From contig OU612065.1 of assembly GCA_914767715.1 (NCBI GenBank), forward strand, positions 27,590,001 through 27,654,000: a DNA stretch of 64,000 bases, given 5' to 3'. The DNA is from Membranipora membranacea. Lineage: Eukaryota > Bryozoa > Gymnolaemata > Cheilostomatida > Membraniporidae. Below are positions 12,501 through 23,178 of this stretch, one piece after another; position 1 is the stretch's first letter; each line of letters opens with the position of its first letter. A program made the position numbers and the translations under genes. The notes beneath the pieces are model-generated. The model saw only the letters and a list, made by a program, of their open reading frames with translations. It was not told the DNA's origin and made no database searches.

Positions 12501-15500
12501 TATTAGTTTTGCTGACATATCTCAATTCAAAGTAAAGAACAGCTGCATAATGGCAAATTACACCAATAGAGCATGCCAGAAGAATTCTCAAAATTTTGTT
12601 TTAGAAATTCCAAGCAACATCAGGACCATGTCAACCTTTTATTCCCAGGCCTGAGAAGTCAAGAATGTTGCATTGTGGGATACCATCTACTATAGCCTAT
12701 TTACTCACAGCTCAGTAACATTTTACCGGATAAAGAAACAAGCATCCATAATACAATGAGCTCCCTTCCCTGTATATTAATTGGAGGTCAACTATTGAGC
12801 TTGGGAGTTTTTCAATCCACTAAAACATTATGAGAATAGCCCGACCATCCCGGGGGTCCCAGTTAAGAGTGACATGTTATGTAAGAATGTTATAAGTAAG
12901 TTCTGTGAGATAATATTGAAAAAAAAATAGAAAAGAAATAGTATAGCTGATGTCACTCACCTTGCTGAGAGCTAGCTCAATAGCTTCGATCAGCTCAGAA
13001 CGATCGATATCATTAGCACCTTGTGTGTTTTCCTTGTTCAGTGATTGCAAAATCTAAAATGGTCACAGTTAACCCATTTACTCAATTTAAATAAAAAACA
13101 ATATTAAGATCCGAAATTTGCATGCATGGAATCATGGTATTATGACTCTTGACAAGACATTTGTAGCCCATTACAGATGTTTGAATAGAACAGTTCCTAC
13201 TAAGGTAAAATCTTACCTCCATAAAAGAGTCAAAAGCATCAATAAATACTTTATGCTTTCCCAATAGTTTATGCTTTTCCTCATGCTCCATTTTTCTTTG
13301 CCTGAAAGAAAATATGTACCAGTAATGACAAACTGGTTCATTTTATATAATTTTAATTTATTTTGATCGATCCCGTTGTATCAAATATTTCATAACTGCC
13401 CAACCAAACAAGGAAAAATAAGCTTCAAAGAACCAAAACCATAATCTCTATCAATTTCTACCCCCCCCCCCCCCTACCATACAACAGGGAGACTGGGGCA
13501 TGGACTATTAATTTTAGATCAGAAAAAAATTTTGTTTGAGTTGGATTTGCCCACCCAGATTGAATGAGGATAAAACACAAATATATATTGTAATCCTATG
13601 AAGTCTATTTTCAATGATGCACTCAGCCTTATCATGTGGCCCAGTGGGCATACATCCTCCCCCTCCCCCGAAGAAAAGGAAACTCTCCTAGCAAAGCTAT
13701 GCTTTCCTCTCTGAAAAGCTAACAGCATTCCATGCGAAGTAAAATATTAGCTTACTGCCAGAGGTGAGATTTTTCAGGTCTTTCAGATATCTCCATACCC
13801 ACTCTGCTGTCTAACTGCATCTGCATAATCTCCTGCTCCATAGAAGAATACTACAATAAAGATAAACGCAGGCTGAATTAGGCATCTCATCATCCGTTAA
13901 TATTTGAATCGACTCAGGGTTTTATTCTCGAATACGGAGAGCTAGTGAAAGAGTGTAGTCTCTCTAGGGAACCTGATATCATTGCTAACCATTCGTCCGT
14001 AAAGAAAATGGATGTTTTGCTGATAATTTGGGATCTATGCTAACCATGAAAACATTTCCGTGCTAAATGATAAATGGTCTAGTGGTCGGATCCCTTACAT
14101 GATTGTTTGTTACAATCTAAGATATGGTATGGTAACGAGAGTTTTAATTTGACGATAAGATGAACCCACCACTAGAAAGCCCAGAGTTTTGTCGTTGGAT
14201 TTACCAAATCGCTCCCGTTGATCCATCATCTTGTGAAGATCGTTCAGCGACTTTATCTTATTTAAGAATGAATCCTGAGGTTTCATGGACAGCCACCAGC
14301 CTAAAAAATCATAAATACCGTGTGTGTAGCCTGGGCAGGCCCAACCCCAACAGCCTACCCAGGCTACCATGTGTATGTGTGTGCGTCATGATATTTAATT
14401 TTTCATATCCTGTAATGGGGTTTGAGTTCTCTGTACTGAAATAATATAATGTGATGGTCCGGCCTAATCTACAGTAAGAAGACTTTTCACACAGTTTTAT
14501 ATGGTGATGATGACATTGTCTACAGTCCGATGCTATAGCAAGTAAATGATTAAAAGTGACCATACTACCCAAAGATCAAGGCATGCAAATCTGATACAAC
14601 TTAATCATAAGTAACTGCCTGACATGACATGCTTTGGTCTTTGGGTAGTCTTTAACTGATGCAATTATTCTGTTATATTGTCATGTATATTTTCTATATT
14701 TATATTTTATTATTTTATTTATTTTTTTCTAACCCTCCATATAGTTCTGTTCAGAACCTCTTGACACAGGGTAATCATGTTTCCAATTCTGCGACACAGT
14801 CAAATAGGAGGAAGGAACAGAAGGATGCTTTATGTGGTCTTACCATCGAATGCATGCAGGGGATAATTGCATAAAGTTCCACCATCTACATATATATCTT
14901 TTCCTCCAAGATTGTTATCCGACAGCTTAGGCTGGAACACTCCTGGTATGACCAAAAGAAAAGATGAAATATTATGACAAAATCCAACACTCTGAACAAT
15001 ACATGGTTTCCTTATGTTATATCAACATTGAAACCACCTTTACCTTAATTACTGTATTAGTGAATTTGATGTTGCTTCATATTACTTTAATTTGTTACTT
15101 TTTCCAAACCTCAGATATTTTTCCTGACATGTCCCAATCCTAAGGTTATTGTGAAAGTAGCACACTCTTGATCTCAGAGCAGAGCACCTGAGGGAGAGAA
15201 ATGTCAAAATACTGCCAGCCTGATCAGACATGAGTTTGTGGCCTCAGTTTTTCTCTGATGTTGACCTTGGCAATCAGATAGGTGTTTTACTATTATGTGA
15301 CAAACGCTTTTTAACCTTCAATAAGTATCTTGCATTCTTATAACTAATAATAGAGCTGCTTTGCTACATAAAGAATGCAATTTTCTATGAATTTATGGAC
15401 ATACCGATATAGCACATATACAAAATTTATGCAGCTGAGCAAAAGTGACTGTATGCAATATTATCTTCTATACTCCTGTGATCCTAAGTGGGAGAACTAA

Positions 15501-17802
15501 ATGATATATACATATATATATTTCTAACCAATTTTTTCTTTTTGTCAAGGGTCGGTAACTTGGTATAATCAAGGAGTTAGAGAGAACTCTTTGGTGTATT
15601 CCAATATTGATACAGCAAGTGAAAAACAATATTGGTACAGCATGGCCAAACCTGACATAGAAAAAATAGACTGGTCATATTCTCACCTGGAATGGCCATG
15701 GACATTCTCACAGCCAGCCGCACAGGCATATTGGGTGTTGTTTTCGGATGGAAATATTCCACTGAAAGCATATTTACATTCACAGCTGTTATACATAGCT
15801 CGATTTTTTTCTCGTCCATAACCTACATTAAAAAGGTGAAAATGATGTATCTGCATTTTTGAACACAAGTGCAACGACATTTATTATCAACCAACTTTTC
15901 CCCTTGAGAAGCGATAGAAGCTTACAACTAGGGGCCTCTTTAACCACTGAACTCCCTCTCCTTCTGTACCATGGCCACACTATCTAGTTACGAGTTCATG
16001 ATTGGGAGTTGGAAAGCTTAGTACACCAGGGTCTTAGAGTACTTTATATCTTAGTTGGGCGCTAGATATCTGATTGTATTTATAGATTTTTACATCTTTG
16101 AAGGTGGCATCTGGGTTTCCATTCATCTGTTTAGATACCACATCACCAAGCCAGCCCATGAAACCATCAGCAGGGTGCCAGCCAAACCTAGTCAGCATGT
16201 TAGGTAGAAGGCAGCAAAGTCCTCCCTTGGCATCTGAAACATAAAAATAAATCAGTTGATATCAAACAAAAGATTCTGCATTATAGTTGAAATGAACCAA
16301 TATTGACCCGGCGAATGATCGAATTCATCAACACACTTTCCAAACGCTTCCACGTTTCTTTCTAAATAACAAATTATGAGATGGGGCTTGCGTATGTAAA
16401 GGAACAACATATACAATAACTAGTCTTCAATTTCTCCAATTTCAAAAGAGAAACGGTTCAGCTACACTGGGATGATGATTTAAAGCAATGCATTTCAAAC
16501 CTGTTTCTTTCTATCGGCCAAATTTGGACATTTATTATGGATAATTGTAGTGGGTGTTGTGAAAGGGGAGGGTGTAGGGCCTGTTACCTGATAAGAGACT
16601 GGACATATCTTGTTGGAAGCATGTATATATCTGTTGTGGATTATACCCAAGAGCTACGAGAAGAGAAGCTATCGCTCCTGCACTCGCACCAGCCACGCGC
16701 TTTGGCTTTATTCCGACTTCATCCATCACCTAAAACATCACGGTACTGGTATTATTATCATAAACAGCAGTGAACTCCAGCAAGACAAGTGAAAAGTAGG
16801 CCATTATATTACATTTGACCTTGGTTGTGAAACTGTTAAAATGAAACAAATAAATATTGGATTGAAATACTAGGTCAATGATTAAAAATAATAGTCAGCA
16901 TTTTGTAGATACAGCTGATAAAAGGAACACAAAGTACAGCTCTTGTGTTAAAATTGGTGAATGCAATAGCTTACAATGAAATACAATGGATATTGGTTCA
17001 GAGTAATAATTTCCCTGTTGCCAGGTAAAGGCCAATGTGTTAAACTAAAGTCTTAACGACACCACAAGTACAGAGTACAAGGCCAATCTGATATTGTATT
17101 GATTGTAATTAGATATGTATATTACAGGCAGCATGGTGATCCTGGGTAATTTTGGGTCCAGGAAATTTGCATTTTCATTCCTAAGTCACCTATCTATAGG
17201 TTTATAAGCAGAATAAAGCTGATATAATATGATATTTAAATACCAAAGCCCCTTTTCATGTCGAACATATTTTGCTAAGCACTAATCTCATCTAACTATC
17301 CATTTTCAATCTACCGTCCTAAATTCTACAAAGATAACCTTAACTTAAAACAAGCAAACGCAGATATGAAACATCACTGGTCTGAATATATGAGAATTTA
17401 TGTGTCTTCACGCACATCCAAGAATAAAATACGGAGTCACTCGACTTACTGCATTTCTGCTTTACAAGGATTCCCTGAATCAGCAAACATGATAGAGAAC
17501 GCTTAAAACTTCCTTCTTATTAAGGAGTGAGGTAGATGTTGACAGTTAGTTAAGATACATACCTGTAGGCAGCCGATATAGACAGCGCCTTTAGCTCCTC
17601 CACCCTCAAACACCAGATTCTCAAACGGGTAATCATACTCAGTATAAGGTATAGAGCCAATGGCTTCCCTAATTGCCTGTCTATCCTTGGCTGCGTCATA
17701 TAACCTCTTATCGCCGAGCAGAGGGTTAGCAACGTGTACCTTTGTCTCAGTTTCAGTCTCAGTATGGTCTGGCTCTACTGCTACAGAATATCCTGATCCC
17801 AT
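9556..17802 (-). CDS. patatin-like phospholipase with inserted EF-hand pair (patatin A)
   Basis: This encodes a 648-residue serine lipase of the patatin/PNPLA family. Exons (5' to 3' on minus): 17802-17563, 16729-16588, 16233-16094, 15822-15687, 14942-14844, 14300-14170, 13850-13756, 13301-13217, 13053-12961, 11670-11440, 10584-10426, 10169-10074, 9855-9556. All phases agree. Catalytic features are intact: the oxyanion loop GGGAKG (residues 67-72), nucleophile Ser96 in GASAG, and catalytic Asp239 in VDGG. About residues 355-475 hold two EF-hand-like units. The first is degenerate. The second has the canonical loop DLNKNGKIEFRE (458-469), split by an intron. A typical patatin C-terminal segment (TVGI.TDY...FDL...G..AT.AFL) follows, so the EF-hands are inserted within the lipase fold. 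The start MGSGYS fits an N-myristoylation consensus, which suggests a membrane-associated cytosolic enzyme. It is a paralogue of the gene at 23.2-34.5 kb. The exact substrate (phospholipid or triacylglycerol) cannot be told. Confidence 0.9.
13461..13474. repeat. poly(C) run in patatin A intron
   Basis: Fourteen C in a row lie in the intron between the exons at 13756-13850 and 13217-13301. It is a simple repeat with no function apparent. Confidence 0.9.
14326..14367. repeat. short inverted repeat in patatin A intron
   Basis: Arms of 15 bases at 14326-14340 and 14353-14367 match at 14 positions (GTAGCCTGGG[C/T]AGGC) around a 12-base spacer. It lies just upstream, in transcript sense, of the exon at 14300. 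It may be a small MITE or a solo hairpin. No clear target duplication was seen. Confidence 0.6.
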
Positions 17803-19699
17803 ACCTTACCCTCTCAAAGAGAATGCAGCTCAACCAGCTCCGCCCAGTGTATCATAGACAACTACAGCTACAGCAGAGGATGCAGCACCAGTTAAGTGAG
17901 TATCTGTCAGGATATCAATTATTCAATAAGCCACCTGCTACATTTAATAAGAAAATTCCTCAACATTTTGATTTCGGCTTGAGCTGCAAATGACTGAGTT
18001 ATTTCAATCGTATTGGTGCTGCCTTTATGGAACCCATACAAAGTTACCAAGTAAAGCAGTTTAATCAATTCATTTGTTCACAGTGTGATGTTACATAACT
18101 ATTACTTATTCTGCTTAGTACCCACACACCTACATAATATTAAATGGAAATAAAATCCATGCGATTGCCAAATCATTGAGAAAATTATTTTGATGGTAAT
18201 TTTTATTTAACCAAAACCTCTGCAGTATCATAAGATTATACCCAGCGAGGTTGACAACTGAGAAGTATAAAGATGACTTACTATTAGAGCTTGTGTGTTG
18301 TTTGGAAATTTTCTGGTATGAACTGAGACTCAGCTAACTGTATTTTGTCCCTTTCCATAAGTTTAACAGCAAAATAGCATATCAGGTGAAAAAAACTAAT
18401 ACAACACACTAATGTTAGCTGGACATTGACAAAAAAATAATTGCTCATGCTTTTATAAGGCTTTCTATGAAATCTATATGGGAACAAAAGACAGCAATAC
18501 AGATTGAACAAAAAATAATAGTTCATTGTGCACCAGTGCATTAAAGTTTTCACATGACTGTTTCATCCTATAGGTGTGTGGCCTTAAGGTTGAATGCTTA
18601 GTAATTAGTCCTAGGTCTTGTGTTCTCTCAATCCCTGTTTCTCCTCAAATACTGTGGGAATATTTTGAGCACTAAAATGCAAGCACTTGTCTTTCAAGTC
18701 AATCGCCTGATCTAGATGCTCATGATACATATGTGACTTTAAGACAAGACAAGTGCTTGCAAGTTAGTGTTCAAAACACATCCGCAGTATTTGAGGAGAA
18801 ACAGGGATTCAGAGAATTATGGGCTATATAGATAAAGTGAAATAGCTCAAGCCACTGCACTCACTTGAAATAATATTACAGAATTATTTCACTGCCTCAC
18901 TGCACTTATGAATCAGTTATGGTAAAAATGAATTGTCTTCTCTTTATATGCGTTAGGACAACTCCAAAAGGATTCATTGAGTTAGGACTATTCAATTCTT
19001 TAAATTTTGTGGAGCATGCGGCCGGCACATTAACAGCAAGCGACTCATAATTAGTCGGTTTTCCAATAGTCTATACAAAGACTACATACAAATATAGCAG
19101 TCATTCTAGCTGTTATCAGTACAATAAATTGCAAGACAGCAGCAGTAAAGGATAGATGTTGAGGCTGTTATTTTTGGGTGTTGTCTGATGTAAAGATTGT
19201 CTGATTAAAGTATATCAAATTTCACCGACTGACTGCAAAGATAAAGGTTATGAAAGCAGAGCTTCAAGTTTGAGTTTCATCATTGTAAGTTTGTTTGATA
19301 GTTGTCGAGTTATCCTCCAATCATATCACTAGTTACCCCTTGAGAGATTTGAGCAGTGTTTTCCATTAATAACACATACTGAAAAGGCAAGACAAGTGCG
19401 CTGAGCTCCCCCTCTGACATAGTTTGATGACTAAAACTCCCCTCTAATGATTCCTATTCCAACTTAAGCGAATACTTGAATGCCAAAATATTTTGAGAGT
19501 TCAGCGCTCTCAAACATTGATTGCAGTATTTAGTATATAGTATTATCCCTGTATCATCAAAAATATAAATGTTTCAATACTTAGCTCAGTTCAAAATTAA
19601 ATGATAAAATTAGGAATGACTTTTTTGGATGGTTTACTTATATCTCTTTTGCTTTGTAGAAAATTACATTTGTATCTTGAGATTTTTATCATATTGTGG
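17803..19699. other. intergenic: patatin A 5' flank and lectin 3' flank
   Basis: This holds the presumed promoter and 5' UTR of patatin A (right of 17802) and the lectin 3' UTR. No coding exon with good splice sites and domain content was seen. An inverted-repeat element occupies 18623-18816. No TATA box or start site could be assigned with confidence. Confidence 0.5.
18623..18816. mobile_element. TIR-flanked non-autonomous DNA element (about 190 bases)
   Basis: Two imperfect inverted repeats of about 55-60 bases face each other. Both arms begin TTCTCT.AATCCCTGTTTC and end near GCAAGCACTTGTC, around a centre at about 18700-18745. No open frame lies inside, so it looks like a MITE. Its ends do not resemble the TAGCC family, and no clear target duplication could be fixed. 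Confidence 0.6.
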
Positions 19700-21470
19700 C
19701 TACTCATGAAACGGATGCCATTCACATATAAAATATTGTTTCGCACGGCAAACTAAGTCATTCCAGCCGCCATCATTTCCCCACACCGATAGACAAGTCT
19801 CTCCTCGTTTCTTATAGTTGTTTGGTTCATTTGGTAACCACCATCTACTGTGGGTTTCAAAGGCATCAGAATTCCAGGGAGATTGCCAACGCCACTGACG
19901 AGATACCTTAATACCTCCTACCCATATCCAGTTTCTGACTAAGGAATAAAACAGTATACCAACTAATAGAGGTATAAAATCACAAGTACTGAAGAGAGAA
20001 GTGGTTCTGAGCTACAGTTGCAGTTGATTATATGCTAGTTGAATGTATTACCAGATTGTTACTGAGAGGAGTAGGAGGAGCTCAGTTGGTTAGAGCGCCT
20101 GCCCTTTAACGCGCAAGCGTTGGAGGTCCTGGGTTCGAATCCCGCTGCAGTCTACTGACTACTGGGCTCATATGACGCCCCAGGTGTCCTCCGACCTGCC
20201 TGCATTGCCCTTAAGGCATTGATATTTCTCAGTCCTCTGACAGAGACAACACTTGCAATTTTAACCCACATTTTAACCCACATATTTTCATAATCCTCTG
20301 TCTTTTGTGATCTAATGATACACTTTGTGCTTAACACTATTTTGTGGTTTACTGATTAACGACAGACATATTAAATATCCACAATCTATTTATGATTTGA
20401 TTCTCAGACAAATAAATCTAAAAAAGTGCCTTAGACAAGCAGCTAACTAAGAGCCAACAATACTACATACAGACTTACCATTCGAGGCATATGTACCTAA
20501 AAATCCTCTCAACATGATATTTTTCTCTCTAGTCTCCAGCGTAATCAGAGCACCTCCTTGCTTATTACATATTACAGCCGCCCGATGATAATCTACCCGG
20601 TGCCCATAAAATCTCAAGCAATAGTCACCACATACACTCAGCTTGTAAGCACGAGGGCAATTCACTAAACAGAAGTATGAAAAAGAAATTCTAAATGTCA
20701 GAATGAAACATTAATGCGGGCATATTATGATATAGGTTTAAAGGAGGAATCTATTGTTGACCAAAATTCTAAAAAACTCTTATTATATAACGTTTATTGT
20801 AAATATATTTAGGGCCATTTAGTCTAGGTATTCTTAGGTAATTTTCTTAGTTAGGATTTGCCATGTGTCAAGACATCCTTTTCGAATACAAGGTTTTAAA
20901 AGGGAAAATTAAAAAATATAAAAAAAATCTTGCGGTACCAAAAGTGGTTTCCACTTTGACTGATCACATAGTCCCTTTGGATTAAGACTCAAAATAATGG
21001 AGGTCTTCTGTATGTAACATCATGCATGCAGATAAAAGAACCCTCCTGTATGGTATTAGCTCTATACAGGAGGACGCTGTCACCAACCGCTGCAGCTCAC
21101 GCCTCGTAGAGATATGCTTCACGCTGGCTTAAGGCTGTCAGTGATTGAAGAGTGGCACTAATGACTGGGATACCAAGTTGTCGCTATACAACCTCTTCCT
21201 ACCACCACTTTGGTCCAGTCATCGTCTGAATAGACGGACATCCATTATGTTGATATAATTACTAGTCACTTCTTTTATGTGTTTGAAAACCTGCATTTTG
21301 ACAAAGTCACAACATACATGAAATTTGATAATTTTTTGACAACAGGAAAGGAGTTTATATCTTCGCTCTTCTTGTCACTTGACTGTTAAAGTCTAGATAA
21401 GGCACTTACACGAGTGTGCAGGGGAACAACAGTAGATAGCTACGAGCATAGAAGCTGCTACAATCCACAT
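19700..21470 (-). CDS. secreted C-type lectin
   Basis: This is a small single-domain C-type lectin of 161 residues in three exons (21470-21410, 20664-20479, 19938-19700), with phases 1 and 1 consistent. Residues 1-20 are a hydrophobic signal peptide (MWIVAASMLVAIYCC...). The carbohydrate-recognition domain follows, with Cys pairs, WIWVGG, EPN at residues 120-122 and WND at 141-143, ending CRAKQYFICE. EPN plus WND is the calcium-site signature associated with mannose-type ligands in this family. The protein stops right after the domain, so it is probably secreted, with a possible role in glycan or microbe binding (inference). It lies between the two patatin genes on the same strand. Intron 1 contains a dispersed repeat and intron 2 a tRNA-derived sequence. 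Confidence 0.88.
20074..20155 (+). repeat. tRNA-derived sequence (SINE head or tRNA pseudogene)
   Basis: It contains an A-box-like GAGCTCAGTTGGTTAGAGCG and a B box GGGTTCGAATCCCG at tRNA-like spacing. The acceptor arms do not pair well and the anticodon arm is irregular, so a functional tRNA is unlikely. It sits in lectin intron 2. The following 150 or so bases could be a SINE body. Confidence 0.55.
20995..21246 (+). repeat. dispersed repeat, copy 1
   Basis: About 250 bases resemble the reverse complement of 49862-50117 throughout, by eye roughly 75-80% identical. Shared landmarks are GGTCTTCTGTATGTA, the CCTCCTGTATGG...CTATACAGGAGG hairpin, GAGTGGCACTAA/GAAAAGTGGCACTAA and the end ...CATCGTCT..TAGACGGAC. 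It lies in lectin intron 1. No coding content was seen. Confidence 0.75.
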
Positions 21471-23178
21471 CCTCAACCTTTAACTGTACCAGCTTTATCA
21501 ATTAAATATTCACATCTTACATGAATGTTGTAGGCATACGTATGTATGTATGTCCTGTATTTGAGTCTGTCAATCACTGCATGTATATGTAGTCCATCAG
21601 GGTCTCAGGAGGCACATGGCTGGTTTATGTTTGTAGCAGATGGCTTAACAAAAGCTTTATTGCCATCTTGGCGCAGCTTGTCTGAATAAAAAAGACCGCT
21701 ACGGTTCTCCCCAAGTCAATGTCTTTACATATCCGAGTATTACCCAACATTCTTTTGTTTGCTGGCGGCGAATTTAGTGCACTGTTCGCTGACATCCCTG
21801 CAGGTTATGCTAGTTAAAGCAAGGTCAAGGATGGAGCTACACCATTTGTCAACAATGCCATCTATTTAGACTGAGAAATATGTATATGGAATGAGTTTTG
21901 ATGTAACGAGATGATTAGTATATAGTATATACTAATATAGCTATAGGGATCCATCTTCAACATAAACTGGCTTTTTGAATACAATGTTACTGACACCTGA
22001 TATACAAACAGCATTAGCTGTATATCATTGTCATCTGTCACCATAGTTTAAGTGGTTGATAATGAAATGCCTCTACCAGCATCTTGCACCGTTTGAGCAC
22101 TTAAACTACTGTCACCACTGACTGTCATCCTGACCTGACATCTATTTATAGATCTCTGAGCTGACCTTTCTTGCTTGATTTATTTAGCATTTTTATTCAA
22201 CACAAGAAGAGCAGATCAGTAGAAAATATAGAGAATTTAATTTTGCATTGAAAGAACAAAACAGTAAAAAATCAGAGTAATTGGCAATGAAAATTTGTTT
22301 CACACTCAACAAAATGTCACACCAGAGCACAAAATATTCATACAGGCAACTGACGCCAATGTTGTATATTGTATTGTATATTGTATTGTATATTGTATAC
22401 ATTTTAGAACGCTTGCCCTCCTCAAATGACAAAAACCTAAGTGATATTGTTTAATTGGAGCACATGCACGTATGCATAAATTGGTGAAATGATCACAGAA
22501 TTAAATAAAATGATTGAATTACATGGATTGAGATATACAGTACACAGCAGCTTCAACGTTTGTGCCATGTGCCAAGAGCGGACGACTGCAGTAAATGAGA
22601 CGGGATGTGGAGCGTTCAAAAACTCACATAGAATACCTTAGGTTATTTGGCCCATTGTAGCAACAAAGTCGATATAAATACATGCCATAAATGTCTAATT
22701 AGCTAAACCTAAAAGCTGACTGTCCCTGTGATTAGGATTAACAAATTGAAATGGAGAGAGTAAAAAACCATGAGTATTTAAAAAAATACAGTTTTATACC
22801 AAATTCAGCTGACTGGTGATATTTACTAAGTATATTAGACAAATGTATGGAAATTGGGTCTCACAATCAAACAGCAAGAAAGTTTGACTTTGTTTTACCC
22901 TTGAGACCAGATTATCAAAACAAAATGTCCATGATGATCGACATCATGTCACAAAGCACTGAGCAATGACAATGACTAAATTTTTTGGAACACTTTTACA
23001 AAGCGTGGCGTGTATCAAATAAGGAAGACTACAGGTCGAGTCTGAAAGTCATGAGTATTCAGACAAAACTTAATGTTTGATGAGCAGGAATGAATGGACA
23101 AGAGTAAAATATGGTAAATATGAGAGTATGCTAACATACATCTGTATCCCTCTCCTGTTTATAGCTTATTGCTCCTAC
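21471..23178. other. intergenic: lectin 5' flank and patatin B 3' flank
   Basis: AT-rich sequence with no supported exon. It holds a 10-base tandem repeat (TTGTATTGTA, about 22362-22399). The lectin promoter should lie just right of 21470, but no clear motif was found. Confidence 0.5.
22362..22399. repeat. 10-base tandem repeat
   Basis: About 3.8 copies of TTGTATTGTA lie in the lectin/patatin B intergenic gap. Confidence 0.8.

Noticed and set aside
14160-14444. 94-codon plus-strand open frame
   Set aside because: It overlaps the patatin A exon 14300-14170 on the opposite strand and has no recognisable domain.
20074-20155. Functional tRNA gene
   Set aside because: The acceptor stem pairs poorly and the anticodon arm is irregular; reported as tRNA-derived.
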